Shown here piece by piece: positions 10,425 to 19,560 of a DNA stretch of 64,000 nt (positions are counted from its first letter, which is position 1; the number at the start of each line of letters is the position of its first letter). Below the pieces are notes generated by a model. That model was not told where the DNA came from and searched no databases. It was given only the letters and a program-made list of their open reading frames with translations. This stretch comes from CAJCIT01 sp963771305 (GTDB taxonomy: Bacteria > Acidobacteriota > Terriglobia > Bryobacterales > Bryobacteraceae), in NCBI GenBank assembly GCA_963771305.1, contig CAVYTS010000018.1, positions 288,916-352,915 on the forward strand, written 5' to 3'. A program made the position numbers and the translations under genes.

Positions 10425-10476
10425 TGCTGTATAAGTTAGAGTCGCATTCCTTCGTTTCTGTAACCGAATCATCACT

Positions 10477-10671
10477 CTACTCCAGGCTAACCGAACGGTC
10501 AAGCTTTAAGATCTCCAACTTCTGTTTTTCATAGTGCTCTTTCCAACACCCATAATCTCGGTAGATTACGAGGTTGCCTCGTAGTGCCTGCCAAGCCCCG
10601 TCGATACAGTTATTTAGCTCACGTCCTGCGGAACCCACCGTCAGGCGGTTTTCGATACGAGCGTTTTGCAC
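10477..10671 (-). CDS. doubtful small ORF in an otherwise empty 307-bp gap
   Basis: A 64-codon frame from a GTG at 10671 ends in a charged helix-like tail (CWKEHYEKQKLEILKLDR). The ribosome site is weak and I recognise no family. Nothing else (tRNA, clear terminator) is visible between the mltD-like start and the clpP stop. Confidence 0.2.
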   Translation of the reverse strand: MQNARIENRLTVGSAGRELNNCIDGAWQALRGNLVIYRDYGCWKEHYEKQKLEILKLDRSVSLE

Positions 10672-10731
10672 TCCGGTTCACTCGTTGGCTCCCAAGTCGA
10701 AACACCTTAAGAAGAAACGCATTAATGTTTA

Positions 10732-11349
10732 TTAACGTGTTGGAACTGGCGCGATCTGGCGGCTATGGATGACACGATCGATCATCCCGTACTCCATGGC
10801 GACGTCGGGCTCCATGATGTAGTCGCGATCCACGTCGCGGGCGATTTTTTCAACCGCCTGACCTGTGGCGTCGGCGAGAATCTCGTTCAACGACTGTCTC
10901 ATGCGGAGGATTTCGCGGGCATAGATGTCAATGTCGGCGGCCTGGCCGGCTAGACCGCTCATGGATGGCTGATGAATCAGGATACGGGAGTGAGGGAGGC
11001 TGAAGCGCTTGCCTTTACTGCCACAAGCAAGCAAAACCGCCGCCATGGAGGCGGCTTGCCCTAGGCAATAGGTGACGATGTCGGGCTCGACCAGGCGCAT
11101 CGTATCCAAAATGGCCAGGCCAGCCGTAATGGAACCCCCGGGGGAGTTGATATACAGAGAAATGTCGCGCTCCGGGTCTTCAGCGGCCAGGAACAGCATC
11201 TGGGCCATAATCAAGTTCGCCACGTTGTCGTCAATGGGAGTTCCCAGGAAAATGATGTTCTCCTTGAGAAGTCGAGAGTAGATATCATAGGCGCGCTCAC
11301 CTCGCGACGTCTGCTCCACCACCATCGGTACGAGCACAGAGTTGTGCAT
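10732..11349 (-). CDS. clpP: ATP-dependent Clp protease proteolytic subunit
   Basis: Serine protease subunit that forms the tetradecameric barrel fed by ClpX or ClpA/C; 205 aa. The catalytic triad is visible: S101 in GQAASMAAV, H126 in RILIHQP and D176 in RDVDRDY. The ATG at 11349 is chosen because AAGGAG lies just upstream (GAAAAGGAGCTTCTG) and the N-terminus matches the family; a longer frame from 11424 has no homologous character. Neither clpX nor tig is adjacent, so this may be a second, unlinked clpP paralogue. Confidence 0.95.
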   Translation of the reverse strand: MHNSVLVPMVVEQTSRGERAYDIYSRLLKENIIFLGTPIDDNVANLIMAQMLFLAAEDPERDISLYINSPGGSITAGLAILDTMRLVEPDIVTYCLGQAASMAAVLLACGSKGKRFSLPHSRILIHQPSMSGLAGQAADIDIYAREILRMRQSLNEILADATGQAVEKIARDVDRDYIMEPDVAMEYGMIDRVIHSRQIAPVPTR

Positions 11350-11616
11350 CAGAAGCTCCTTTTCACCCCCGCCAGGGAATGAATCCGTTCTTGCAGGACT
11401 GCAGTCTTTCAGTCGTACCCCCATGATAATGGATCGAAGCGAAACACCCGCTTACGACGATCAAGTCCGGTGGGCTATTGACGCCTGATAGGCCACACCG
11501 CCATAGTAGGAATTGGGGTGTACTTTCAGGAATTTCGGAGTTAAATCCGCTTGTTTGCGGCTTACGTTAAATAAATCGGAGAAGTGTGACCGGTTTCTTC
11601 ATGCCAAAGTGAGCCT

Positions 11617-12552
11617 ATGCGAGTTCTGATTGCCGATGACAGCCACCTATCGCGCGCCCTACTGAGGGACGCCTTGTCGCGGTGGGGCTATGAAGTCATT
11701 GAGGCGGCGGACGGTGATCAGGCCTGGGAGATCCTTGCCGATCCAGATCCGCCCCGTTTGGCGATCTTGGACTGGGTCATGCCGGGCATGACGGGCCCTG
11801 ATGTTTGCAAGCGAGTCCGCGAGACTCGGCGCGAACCCTACACCTACATCCTGCTCCTCACCTCCAAGACCAGCAAAGAAGAAACGGTGGAAGGGATGGA
11901 GTCTGGGGCGGACGATTACATCCTCAAACCTTTTCACCAACATGAGCTCCAAGTTCGATTGCGCGCGGGCAAGCGCATCGTCGACCTTCAGAGTGACCTG
12001 ATGAACGCCCGCGAGGAACTTCGGGAACGTGCCAACAAAGACCTCCTCACGCTGCTCCCCAATCGCCAGGCTATCGAAACCCATTTATTGCATGAGCTAT
12101 CGCGTTGCCACCGCGACGAGCGGCAGGTGGGCATTATCCTGCTTGACCTCGATCACTTCAAGGCCATCAATGATGCGCACGGCCACTTTGCGGGCGATGC
12201 CGTCTTGCGTGAAACCGGGGCCCGGCTTCGTGCCAGCATGCGCGACTACGATCAGGTTGGCCGCTACGGCGGTGAAGAATTCTTAGTCGTTATGCCGAAC
12301 TGCGATCTGACACAGGCTGCCCAGCAGGCTGAACGGCTTCGGTTGCGGCTTTGCGACAAAACCATGATGGTCGACGGCGTCGAGTTGGCCGTCTCTGCCA
12401 GCTTCGGCGTTACCATCAGTGACGGGTCTGAACGCGCTCCGGGTGTTTTTGTGCGAGTTGCCGACGAAGCTCTCTACCGGTCCAAGGCAGGTGGCAGAAA
12501 TCAAGTTTCAGCGCTGACTCTGGAATCCTCCGCACTCAAGATGGTCCCGTAG
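11617..12552 (+). CDS. response regulator diguanylate cyclase (REC-GGDEF)
   Basis: Makes cyclic di-GMP on phosphorylation; 311 aa, cytoplasmic. The receiver domain spans about 1-120 with acidic residues D7/D8, phospho-acceptor D52 (LAILDWVMPG) and K104. The GGDEF domain spans about 140-305 with active-site GGEEF at 218-222 and an RxxD inhibitory site (RDYD, 209-212) exactly five residues upstream, so product inhibition is expected. PleD-like, but with one receiver. It is divergent from clpP with a 267-bp spacer. No partner kinase is adjacent. Confidence 0.92.
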   Translation: MRVLIADDSHLSRALLRDALSRWGYEVIEAADGDQAWEILADPDPPRLAILDWVMPGMTGPDVCKRVRETRREPYTYILLLTSKTSKEETVEGMESGADDYILKPFHQHELQVRLRAGKRIVDLQSDLMNAREELRERANKDLLTLLPNRQAIETHLLHELSRCHRDERQVGIILLDLDHFKAINDAHGHFAGDAVLRETGARLRASMRDYDQVGRYGGEEFLVVMPNCDLTQAAQQAERLRLRLCDKTMMVDGVELAVSASFGVTISDGSERAPGVFVRVADEALYRSKAGGRNQVSALTLESSALKMVP

Positions 12553-12565
12553 CCTGGACTGCTCC

Positions 12566-14239
12566 CTATTCGCTCGACTTAACCCGGGCAATCTGCTCGT
12601 GGCTGAGCGTATTCGCGTATTGCTCGATGCCCTTATACAGCGCTTCTGCAATCTTCTGGCGCTGCTCCGGCTTCTTCAAGAGCGTTTCATCGTGGGGATT
12701 GCTGACAAAGCCAATCTCGGCCAGTATCGAGGGCATCGTAGCCCCGATCAGCACCACGAAAGGCGCCTTCCTCACTCCGCGGTCGCGAGATCGAGTATTC
12801 ATTTTCGCGGACATCGAGTACAGCGAATTCTGAACTCTCTGCGCGAATTCGCGCGATTCCTCCACTTTAGCCTTCAGGACGACCTGTTGGAGAAGATCAT
12901 TCAGGTCGTGGATGGAACTGCTAGACGTGGCGTTCTCGCGAGTGGCCAGGTCGAGTGCGGACTTCTCTGACGTGAAGTTGAAGTAGTAGGTCTCGACGCC
13001 GGTCGCGCTGAAGACAGGCGACGAGTTCGCATGGATCGATATGAAAAGGTCTGCCTTTTCATCATTGGCAATCTGCGGCCGCTGCTCAAGAGGGATAAAC
13101 GTATCGTCCGATCGCGTATAAATAACCTCGCTACCCAGTCTTTGTTGAATCAGCTTGCCAAGGCGCAGGGAAACGTCCAGCACCAAGTCCTTCTCGTTCA
13201 AACCGTGAGGGCCGATTGTTCCAGTGTCGTGCCCTCCATGCCCGGGATCGATCACGACCTTGCCCATCTTCAAGCCGAATACCCGGACCAGGGAGCGATT
13301 GCCGTTGCTGTCAATCGTCGCCGGCGCAACCAGCTTGGGACTCGTGCCAACTTTACTTTCCGGCGGGACCGGAGCCTCGACTGCGCTGACGCGGGCGCTC
13401 GCGGGGCCGGGCACAGCCATTGCAATGTCCGCAGGTTTCTGAGCCACTCGCTCGGCGCTATAGCTCGCTGCCGGCGCACTCCGGTGGAATGGCGGAGGCC
13501 GCATGATGTTTAACCGGCTATAGAGAACATACTTTAACGCCACACTCTGGGGTTCAACAAAGTAGGGCAGTCGCGGCGGCGGAAAGCTGGAAGCGAGATC
13601 CGGAAGCTCGGTCGAACGCCCCAGGGGCCTGGGCGGAACCGCCAAATCGCTCATCGAAAAAACGTGTCTCTTGGATACCGTTGGTGCGGGCTGGATCGGT
13701 GAAGGCTTTGTTGGGGAGGCGGTGTCCGGTGGTATGTTCGCGGTTTCTGGCGCTCCGGCTCCCTCCTCAAACCGCTGCGATCCGGCGGAACTTCGAGCCA
13801 CGGAGGGCTCGTCACCGCGCCGGTTTTTCGGGCGGATCTCAATCATAAGCCGGTCGGGATTCCCAAGCTGCGACGAAGAGAAATCCACCGTGGCCTGAAG
13901 ATCGAACACAATGCGAGTCACGCCCGGCATGGTTTCAGCAATGCGAATCTGCTTGACCAGCGCGTCCTGCACCTGGATCGATTGCACGCCCTTTTTACGG
14001 GCGACCGGCGGGTGAATGCCACTCAGGTCAAAGAATAGCCGCGGTGGGCCATCGATTTGTTCGGTGTGGATCTTGAACTCGCCCTTGGTCTCGATCGCAA
14101 TTCGGGTGACGTCGCCGAAGGACCAGAAACGGACCGCTTCAATGCGCGAATCGACGGCTTGGGCAAAGCAGGATGGCGCAGCGAGCAGAACGGCTGCGGC
14201 AAGGTGGACTCGTCTGATCCGGCGGGGGAGGCGGAGCAT
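12566..14239 (-). CDS. N-acetylmuramoyl-L-alanine amidase with AMIN domain (AmiC-like)
   Basis: Periplasmic zinc amidase that removes peptide stems from peptidoglycan, usually in daughter-cell separation; 557 aa. There is a signal peptide (HLAAAVLLAAPSCFAQ), an AMIN domain at about 35-135, a long Pro/Ser-rich linker and a C-terminal Amidase_3 domain. Zinc and catalytic motifs are VIDPGHGGHD, the conserved Glu in LNEKD, the His in SIHANS and the Glu in LAEIGFVSN. It is co-directional with the transglycosylase gene at 14249-15040, 9 nt away, making a small cell-wall operon. Confidence 0.93.
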   Translation of the reverse strand: MLRLPRRIRRVHLAAAVLLAAPSCFAQAVDSRIEAVRFWSFGDVTRIAIETKGEFKIHTEQIDGPPRLFFDLSGIHPPVARKKGVQSIQVQDALVKQIRIAETMPGVTRIVFDLQATVDFSSSQLGNPDRLMIEIRPKNRRGDEPSVARSSAGSQRFEEGAGAPETANIPPDTASPTKPSPIQPAPTVSKRHVFSMSDLAVPPRPLGRSTELPDLASSFPPPRLPYFVEPQSVALKYVLYSRLNIMRPPPFHRSAPAASYSAERVAQKPADIAMAVPGPASARVSAVEAPVPPESKVGTSPKLVAPATIDSNGNRSLVRVFGLKMGKVVIDPGHGGHDTGTIGPHGLNEKDLVLDVSLRLGKLIQQRLGSEVIYTRSDDTFIPLEQRPQIANDEKADLFISIHANSSPVFSATGVETYYFNFTSEKSALDLATRENATSSSSIHDLNDLLQQVVLKAKVEESREFAQRVQNSLYSMSAKMNTRSRDRGVRKAPFVVLIGATMPSILAEIGFVSNPHDETLLKKPEQRQKIAEALYKGIEQYANTLSHEQIARVKSSE

Positions 14240-14248
14240 GCGTGGGTA

Positions 14249-15040
14249 TTAGCGAGTGCGCAGGAACAATCGCCCCTCCGAATCGACGACCTGTTCGATA
14301 TGGCGCACAACTGGCTCTGCTGGCGCCTCGAACTCCAAGATCGGCGCAATCTTCGCCGCGGCGTTGCCTTTGGCGTTGGAGTAGCGCTGATGAACTTTCT
14401 GAACGTAGTCCACAGTCTCACGGTACGGCGGCACCGCGCCATACTTTGCCACTGCTCCTTCTCCGGCATTGTAGGCGGCCAGCAAGAGACGCAGGTCACG
14501 GGGGAATAGATCCTGCAAATATCGCAAATACTTGACGCCACCATCGATGTTTTGCTTTGAGTCGAATGGGTCTGTGACGCCGAAGCGCTGGGCCGTGGCG
14601 GGAATCAATTGCATCAGGCCTTGCGCGCCCTTTGGCGAAACGGCCGCGGGGTTGAAATTGCTTTCCACCTGCATTACAGATTTCACCAGCAGCGGATCCA
14701 CGCGATATCGATTCGACGCGTCCTCGATCAGTTCTTCGATCGTCGTGCCCGCGTTCGTGTGAACTGGCATGAGTTGGACCCCCGGAATCACCGGGGCTGC
14801 CACGGTTGTTTCTGAAATGGAGGTCGCGGCCGCGCGCGTTTCTACTTTCGCGAGCGGCTTTGCAATCGCGGGCGCCATCGCGACCACGCGCACCAATCGA
14901 CCATCGCGTCCAACGCGCACAACGGAAACCAAACCGGGCGCCGCGGTATGTCGGGAACTCGTTGCGTTTCCGCCGCCATCACCGGCCAGCAGGGAGCCGC
15001 AAAGCAACCAGCAAACGACAATAAAACAGAATGGACGCAC
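14249..15040 (-). CDS. lytic transglycosylase, Slt/MltE-type catalytic domain
   Basis: A 263-aa secreted enzyme that cleaves glycan strands of peptidoglycan. The GTG at 15040 (GGAAG upstream) gives a clean signal peptide (RPFCFIVVCWLLCGSLLAG); longer in-frame starts up to 15787 would overlap mobA in antisense. The SLT domain is at about 120-235: catalytic Glu in QVESNFNPAAVS, then GAQGLMQLIPATAQRFGV and AAYNAGEGAV. The following amidase gene suggests joint cell-wall remodelling. Confidence 0.88.
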   Translation of the reverse strand: MRPFCFIVVCWLLCGSLLAGDGGGNATSSRHTAAPGLVSVVRVGRDGRLVRVVAMAPAIAKPLAKVETRAAATSISETTVAAPVIPGVQLMPVHTNAGTTIEELIEDASNRYRVDPLLVKSVMQVESNFNPAAVSPKGAQGLMQLIPATAQRFGVTDPFDSKQNIDGGVKYLRYLQDLFPRDLRLLLAAYNAGEGAVAKYGAVPPYRETVDYVQKVHQRYSNAKGNAAAKIAPILEFEAPAEPVVRHIEQVVDSEGRLFLRTR

Positions 15041-15094
15041 TTTGTTCTTCCGATTATATCCGGAATTGAAACTTTCCGATGGTACCATTCTGTC

Positions 15095-15724
15095 ATGCGA
15101 ACGGCCGGATTCGTCCTCGTTGGAGGACGCAGTTCGCGCATGGGGCAGGACAAAGCGCTGCTTTCGTTTACTCCTCATGCGCCGTTGGTTTCTCACATTG
15201 CAAGCCTGCTGGAGCAGGTCGCGGGATCCGCGATCCTGTTGGGTCCAGCGGCAAAGTACGGTTCCCTTGGATGGGAGTGCTGGGGGGATCTTCGTGCCGG
15301 CCAGGGCCCACTCGCCGGTCTGGAAACGGCTCTCAACAGGACCACCGCCCCTTATAACTTGATCGTCGCCTGCGATTTGCCCGGCGTCCCTGCCGCCACG
15401 CTGACTGATCTCTTGGTGCAAGCCATCCGCCAGAATGCACCTTGTACGCTGCTGCGAGATGGAACCGGGCGAGTCCATCCCCTCTGTGGCGTGTACCATC
15501 CAATTTGCCTTCCGCATATCCAGTCCGCCTTGGACGCCGGCGACCGGAAGGTGATGAATGTCGTGGGACACCTGGTGCCGGCCTACTTTGATACCACCTT
15601 TGAGCTTGCGAACATAAACCGCCCGGAGGAATGGCGCAAGTTTCTTCATGCCCGCAGTCCAGCCGATACCCCGCGACCCGTTGCCACGGACGCGTCGTCG
15701 GCCGCCCGATCCGCCAAGAAATGA
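15095..15724 (+). CDS. mobA: molybdenum cofactor guanylyltransferase-like protein
   Basis: Transfers GMP from GTP to molybdopterin, or a related nucleotide transfer; 209 aa, cytoplasmic. The N-terminal nucleotide-binding loop is LVGGRSSRMGQDKALL (about 8-23) and the second metal/nucleotide motif is ACDLPGVP (about 94-101). The ATG at 15095 fits the family start. IorB-type enzymes (37.8-39.9 kb) normally carry the cytosine dinucleotide cofactor made by MocA, a close relative, so MobA versus MocA cannot be fixed by eye. The Ser/Ala-rich C-terminal tail is extra. Confidence 0.82.
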   Translation: MRTAGFVLVGGRSSRMGQDKALLSFTPHAPLVSHIASLLEQVAGSAILLGPAAKYGSLGWECWGDLRAGQGPLAGLETALNRTTAPYNLIVACDLPGVPAATLTDLLVQAIRQNAPCTLLRDGTGRVHPLCGVYHPICLPHIQSALDAGDRKVMNVVGHLVPAYFDTTFELANINRPEEWRKFLHARSPADTPRPVATDASSAARSAKK

Positions 15725-15748
15725 CGCCCGTGTGCCCTTAGAGATCCA

Positions 15749-16522
15749 ATGACCGAGGAGTTTCCCCACTACATTGAGTTCCGCCAAGTCTGTAAGACGT
15801 TCGATCGCCCTGTTTTAGTCGACGTGAACTTTTATGTCAATCCGGGCCATACGCTCGCCATCATCGGCCGGAGCGGCGTCGGCAAGTCGGTTAGTCTCGG
15901 CCACATCATGGGATTTCTGAAGCCTGATAGCGGCCAAGTGATTGTTGCCAATGCCGATATCACGCATATGCCGGAGTCGGAACTGCGCCACATGCGCAAG
16001 AAAGTTACCATGGTGTTCCAGTCCGGCGCGCTGTTTGATTCCTTGACAGTGGGCGAAAACATCCTGTTCTCGCTGGAACTGCGGGAGGACTACGACGAAC
16101 AAAACAAGGAAGACGTCGTGAATGGCCTGCTGGATATGGTCGACCTCTTGCATGTCCGCGATCTGTTCCCAGCGGATCTTTCGACAGGCTACAAACGCGC
16201 CGTGGCGATTGCGCGAGCCCTCGCCGCGCAGCCCGAATGTATCCTATACGACGAGCCGACGACCATGGTGGATCCGATCATGGGCGACGACCTCGGCAAT
16301 CTAATGCTTCGGCTGAAGCGCCAGCTCAGCCTGACCTCTATCGTCGTCACCCACGATCTCGACCTGATGCGGAAAGTCGCTGACTCCGTGGTTTTTCTCT
16401 ACAAAGGAGAAGCCATCTACTTCGGCCCGGTCAGTGAACTCGAGACCTGCCAGCACCCCCACGTTAGGATGTTCCTCGCGATGGACAGAGTGGAGATCAG
16501 TGGCAAGATCGAGGAAGAATGA
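15749..16522 (+). CDS. ABC transporter ATPase, MlaF/Ttg2A-like, altered signature motif
   Basis: A 257-aa ATPase resembling those of MCE/Mla-type lipid transporters. Walker A GRSGVGKS (40-47), Q-loop VFQSGALFDSLT (as in MlaF), Walker B ILYDEP (165-170), the MlaF-like VDPIMGDDL, and the switch His in VVTHDLDL. The ABC signature reads LSTGYKRA (144-151) instead of LSGGM/LSGGQ, so the second signature glycine position carries Thr. No permease or MCE-domain gene is nearby, although it follows mobA by 24 nt. It may serve a permease encoded elsewhere. Confidence 0.82.
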   Translation: MTEEFPHYIEFRQVCKTFDRPVLVDVNFYVNPGHTLAIIGRSGVGKSVSLGHIMGFLKPDSGQVIVANADITHMPESELRHMRKKVTMVFQSGALFDSLTVGENILFSLELREDYDEQNKEDVVNGLLDMVDLLHVRDLFPADLSTGYKRAVAIARALAAQPECILYDEPTTMVDPIMGDDLGNLMLRLKRQLSLTSIVVTHDLDLMRKVADSVVFLYKGEAIYFGPVSELETCQHPHVRMFLAMDRVEISGKIEEE

Positions 16523-16711
16523 TCAGTGAAGCCCGCTAAAGATCGAGCCAGCTTCGGCCGACTTCCTCAGTAGTCCTCCGAGCGAAGTGGGGCCGGGCGC
16601 CAACGCCCGCGCAGGACGCCTACGTCCGGCCCTCCCAGCCCAAGCGAAAGCCCAGGTGGTTTCGTCCATCCTCCCCGGTGCTGTACATTTCAATCAGGCG
16701 ATACCAAGCCC

Positions 16712-17509
16712 ATGCTCGAAAACATCAACCTCGATAAGAAGCTCGCGCGCGAGGAATACAAGCGAATTGAGCCCACTTTGCAGGAACGTCTGTACCACCT
16801 GGAAAAGGCCTGCTGGGATCAGGGTATTCCCTCCGTGATCGTTTTTGAAGGCTGGGACGCTTCTGGCAAAGGCACGACTATCGCCGCGTTGACGCAACGC
16901 CTGGATCCGCGTGGCTTCAAGCTGTATCCCATCACGACCGCCCGAACCTACGAACAACAACGACCCTGGCTGTGGCGGTTCTGGCTGAAGGTCCCGAACC
17001 GCGGTGAAATGGTGATCTTCGACCACAGTTGGTATGGTCGCGTGCTGCACGAACGGGTCGATGGAACCGTTCCGGAGAAGTCCTGGAAGGAGGCCTACCG
17101 CGACATTGTCGAGTTCGAGCGCATGCTTGCCGATGACGGAGCCATCTTCATCAAGTTTTTCCTCCACATCAGCCGGAAAGAGCAGAAGCGCCGCTTTCAA
17201 GCCATCGAGGCCGATCCCCTAAAAGCATGGCGCGTTACGGATACCGACTGGAACCGCAACAAAAAGTACGACCAATACTTGATTGCGATCGAGGAAATGC
17301 TCGAGTTAACCGAATCTGAATTCGCGCCGTGGACCATTGTGGAGGCCACCTCGAAGTGGCATGCCCGTAAGAAGGTATTTGAGACCATCATCGAGGCCAT
17401 GGAATCGCGCCTGGGAACGAATGCTCCACCCAGAATTGAGGCCATTGAGGCGATGCAGGATGCAGACCTGCGCGCTGCCATGGAATCGCTGAACGGAGGA
17501 GGACTCTAG
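16712..17509 (+). CDS. polyphosphate kinase 2 family protein (first of a tandem pair)
   Basis: Transfers phosphate between polyphosphate and a nucleotide; 265 aa, cytoplasmic. Walker A GWDASGKGT (47-55), Walker B/lid FDHSWYGRVLHERV (about 103-116), and the conserved WRV/DTDW region near 175. A single PPK2 domain with no duplication inside the protein. Whether it acts on AMP, ADP or GDP cannot be read directly. Its TAG overlaps the GTG of the next PPK2 (TAGTG), so the two are translationally coupled. Confidence 0.9.
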   Translation: MLENINLDKKLAREEYKRIEPTLQERLYHLEKACWDQGIPSVIVFEGWDASGKGTTIAALTQRLDPRGFKLYPITTARTYEQQRPWLWRFWLKVPNRGEMVIFDHSWYGRVLHERVDGTVPEKSWKEAYRDIVEFERMLADDGAIFIKFFLHISRKEQKRRFQAIEADPLKAWRVTDTDWNRNKKYDQYLIAIEEMLELTESEFAPWTIVEATSKWHARKKVFETIIEAMESRLGTNAPPRIEAIEAMQDADLRAAMESLNGGGL

Positions 17510-18357
17510 TGCTCGAAACCATCGATCTGACTCAAACGCTCGATCGCGAGTCCTACGTCCGTGAGTTGACCCGCCGGCAGATCCAACTCCGCGAACTCGG
17601 CAACCAGGTCTATCTGCAAAAGCGGCCCGTCATTCTCCTGTTCGAAGGCTGGGACGCCGCTGGCAAAGGCGGGGCCATTAAGCGCGTTACCGAAAAGATC
17701 GATCCGCGCGGATACACCGTTTACCCCATCAGTGCGCCACAGGGCGAAGACAAAACGCGGCACTACCTGTACCGTTTTTGGCGGCGCCTACCCGAGCGCG
17801 GCCAGATCGCCATCTTCGACCGGTCCTGGTACGGACGTGTCCTCGTCGAGCGGGTGGAAGGCTTCGCTCGCGAGAGCGAATGGAAGCGCGCGTTTAAAGA
17901 GATCAACTCTTTCGAGCGCCAACTGCGCGACTACGGCACGATCGTGGCGAAGTTCTGGATTCATATTTCTCGCGAGGAGCAGCTCCGACGGTTCGAGGAG
18001 CGAAAACAGATCGGCTATAAGGCTTGGAAGCTCACCGACGAAGACTGGCGGAATCGGGAAAAGTGGGACGCCTACGAAGAGGCGGTGGAGGAGATGCTGG
18101 TGAAAACCAGCACACGAACCGCACCCTGGTCACTGATCGAAGGCAACGATAAATACTGGGCCCGCACGAAGCTGCTCGCCACGCTCGTGGAGATCCTCTC
18201 CAACGGGCTCGGTTACAAACCCCAGGACCCCTTGCGCCGAAAAGAAACGAAGAACGTTGCCAAGGTGACAGAAGCCGAAAAAGACGAGCCAACGAAGAAG
18301 AAGCCACTTTCGAAAGCTGAACCTCAGGCTGATGAGCCGGCGACCTCGGCGTCGTAG
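17509..18357 (+). CDS. polyphosphate kinase 2 family protein (second of a tandem pair)
   Basis: A 282-aa paralogue of the preceding gene. Walker A GWDAAGKGG (47-55), FDRSWYGRVLVERV at about 103-116, TDEDWRNREKWDAYEEAVEE in the C-terminal half. The GTG start at 17509 shares its first G with the TAG of the upstream gene, and GGAGGAGG lies about 10 nt before it. Residues after about 240 form a Lys/Glu/Pro/Ala-rich tail absent from the first copy. The two proteins differ clearly in sequence, so this is an old duplication and the pair may form a hetero-oligomer or have different nucleotide specificities. Confidence 0.9.
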   Translation: MLETIDLTQTLDRESYVRELTRRQIQLRELGNQVYLQKRPVILLFEGWDAAGKGGAIKRVTEKIDPRGYTVYPISAPQGEDKTRHYLYRFWRRLPERGQIAIFDRSWYGRVLVERVEGFARESEWKRAFKEINSFERQLRDYGTIVAKFWIHISREEQLRRFEERKQIGYKAWKLTDEDWRNREKWDAYEEAVEEMLVKTSTRTAPWSLIEGNDKYWARTKLLATLVEILSNGLGYKPQDPLRRKETKNVAKVTEAEKDEPTKKKPLSKAEPQADEPATSAS

Positions 18358-18414
18358 CAGATTGAGCCAGCGAAGGCTCATCGCCGAAGCTAGCTAAGCT
18401 AGGCTTGTTTGCCC

Positions 18415-19505
18415 TTATTCCTCGCGCTCTCGATTGTGATTCGAAGCAATACTCTCCAACTGTTTGAGCACTGCCATACGCTCTCGGTTTGGGCCGGGCG
18501 TGCGCGGCATCTCAGGAATCTGCTTGAGGGCTGGCACAATCCGTTCGTCCTCAAGATATTCCCCAAATGTCTCGAGCAGCCAGGTAGAGTTGAGTTTGTC
18601 GACCTCGGCGAAGTGGGTAATCAATACCTCGCGCGCATCCGCAAAGTCAGCGCCTACTGAGGTTCCCTTCGTCTGTGCCCGAAGGACGAACACGGTTAAA
18701 AGCAGCCGTCATCAGGGCTTCACCAGCGCAAGGGTGCTTCGACATTCTCAGGGTTGTATGGAGACTCCTCATGAGCCTTCAAGGAAGCTGCCGTACTCAG
18801 GAAAGAAGAATTGATTGAGATGGGCTGAGTGGGGTCGCGTAAGGCGCGGTCCAACTCGGCTACCACCAACGCTCTGCTTCTTGCTACCCAGAGCCCACGC
18901 GAAACATCTACGGAAAATGGGTAGAGAGTCTTAGGATGCAGAAAAAGTGAGAGCTTAACTCTGGTCGAAGCGTCTCCCGTCAGCCAATCAAACCTCGTCC
19001 GCGAATTTCTGAGCGGGCCTGACGTCAAGTTCCTCCCGAATTTCCTGCTCGAACCTCGACGCCTTGGCCGACTCCTCGTCTTCGCTCATTGGCTCGACCT
19101 CGAAAGCGACAGCGTTGGTCGTTAATTGACCAAACGGCTTAAGGTCAGCCACTCCGCCGCGGCCCACCCGGCCCGTTTCAAGGCGGACGGTGTGATGACC
19201 AGGCTCGTCAAAGCGGTACACGGCGTTCAGCGGCAGCGTAATTTTCTCCGGCTTGCCAACTTGAAGCATCGTAAGCGCGGAGTAGTCCGGTCTGTACCGG
19301 TGGCCTCGCGCCCGGTCATCCAACCAAGGGAATACCCCCTTCACTCGCTGCTAACGAATGTTAGAACGAGAAGAATTGGCTCACCGATCCCGTACCGGAG
19401 CCTCGGGCCGCCCCGGGACAATTCGACCCTGACCGGGCGCTTTTCCTGCGTTAGGGCCAGGAGGCACAGAAACAACCCGCTCACGAGCACCGCTGTCAGA
19501 CGCAC
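18415..19505 (-). pseudogene. frameshifted secreted hypothetical protein
   Basis: A GTG at 19505 (GGGAG upstream) begins a good signal peptide (RLTAVLVSGLFLCLLALTQ) and a strand-rich domain reading to a TGA near 19345. The same protein continues in other frames: from about 19344 (VFPWLDDRARGHRYRPDY, then YRFDEPGHHTVRLETGR), from 19028 (SFLSTAASLKAHEESPYNPE), and from 18693 (WLLETFGEYLEDERIVPALK) to 18415. At least three indels are needed. The Ig-like strands and C-terminal helical repeats suggest a secreted scaffold-like protein; no function is assigned. Confidence 0.5.
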
Positions 19506-19560
19506 AATTCAGCATCTCCCAAAACCGACCAGACCATAGGGGTAAACTCCCCAAACCCGC

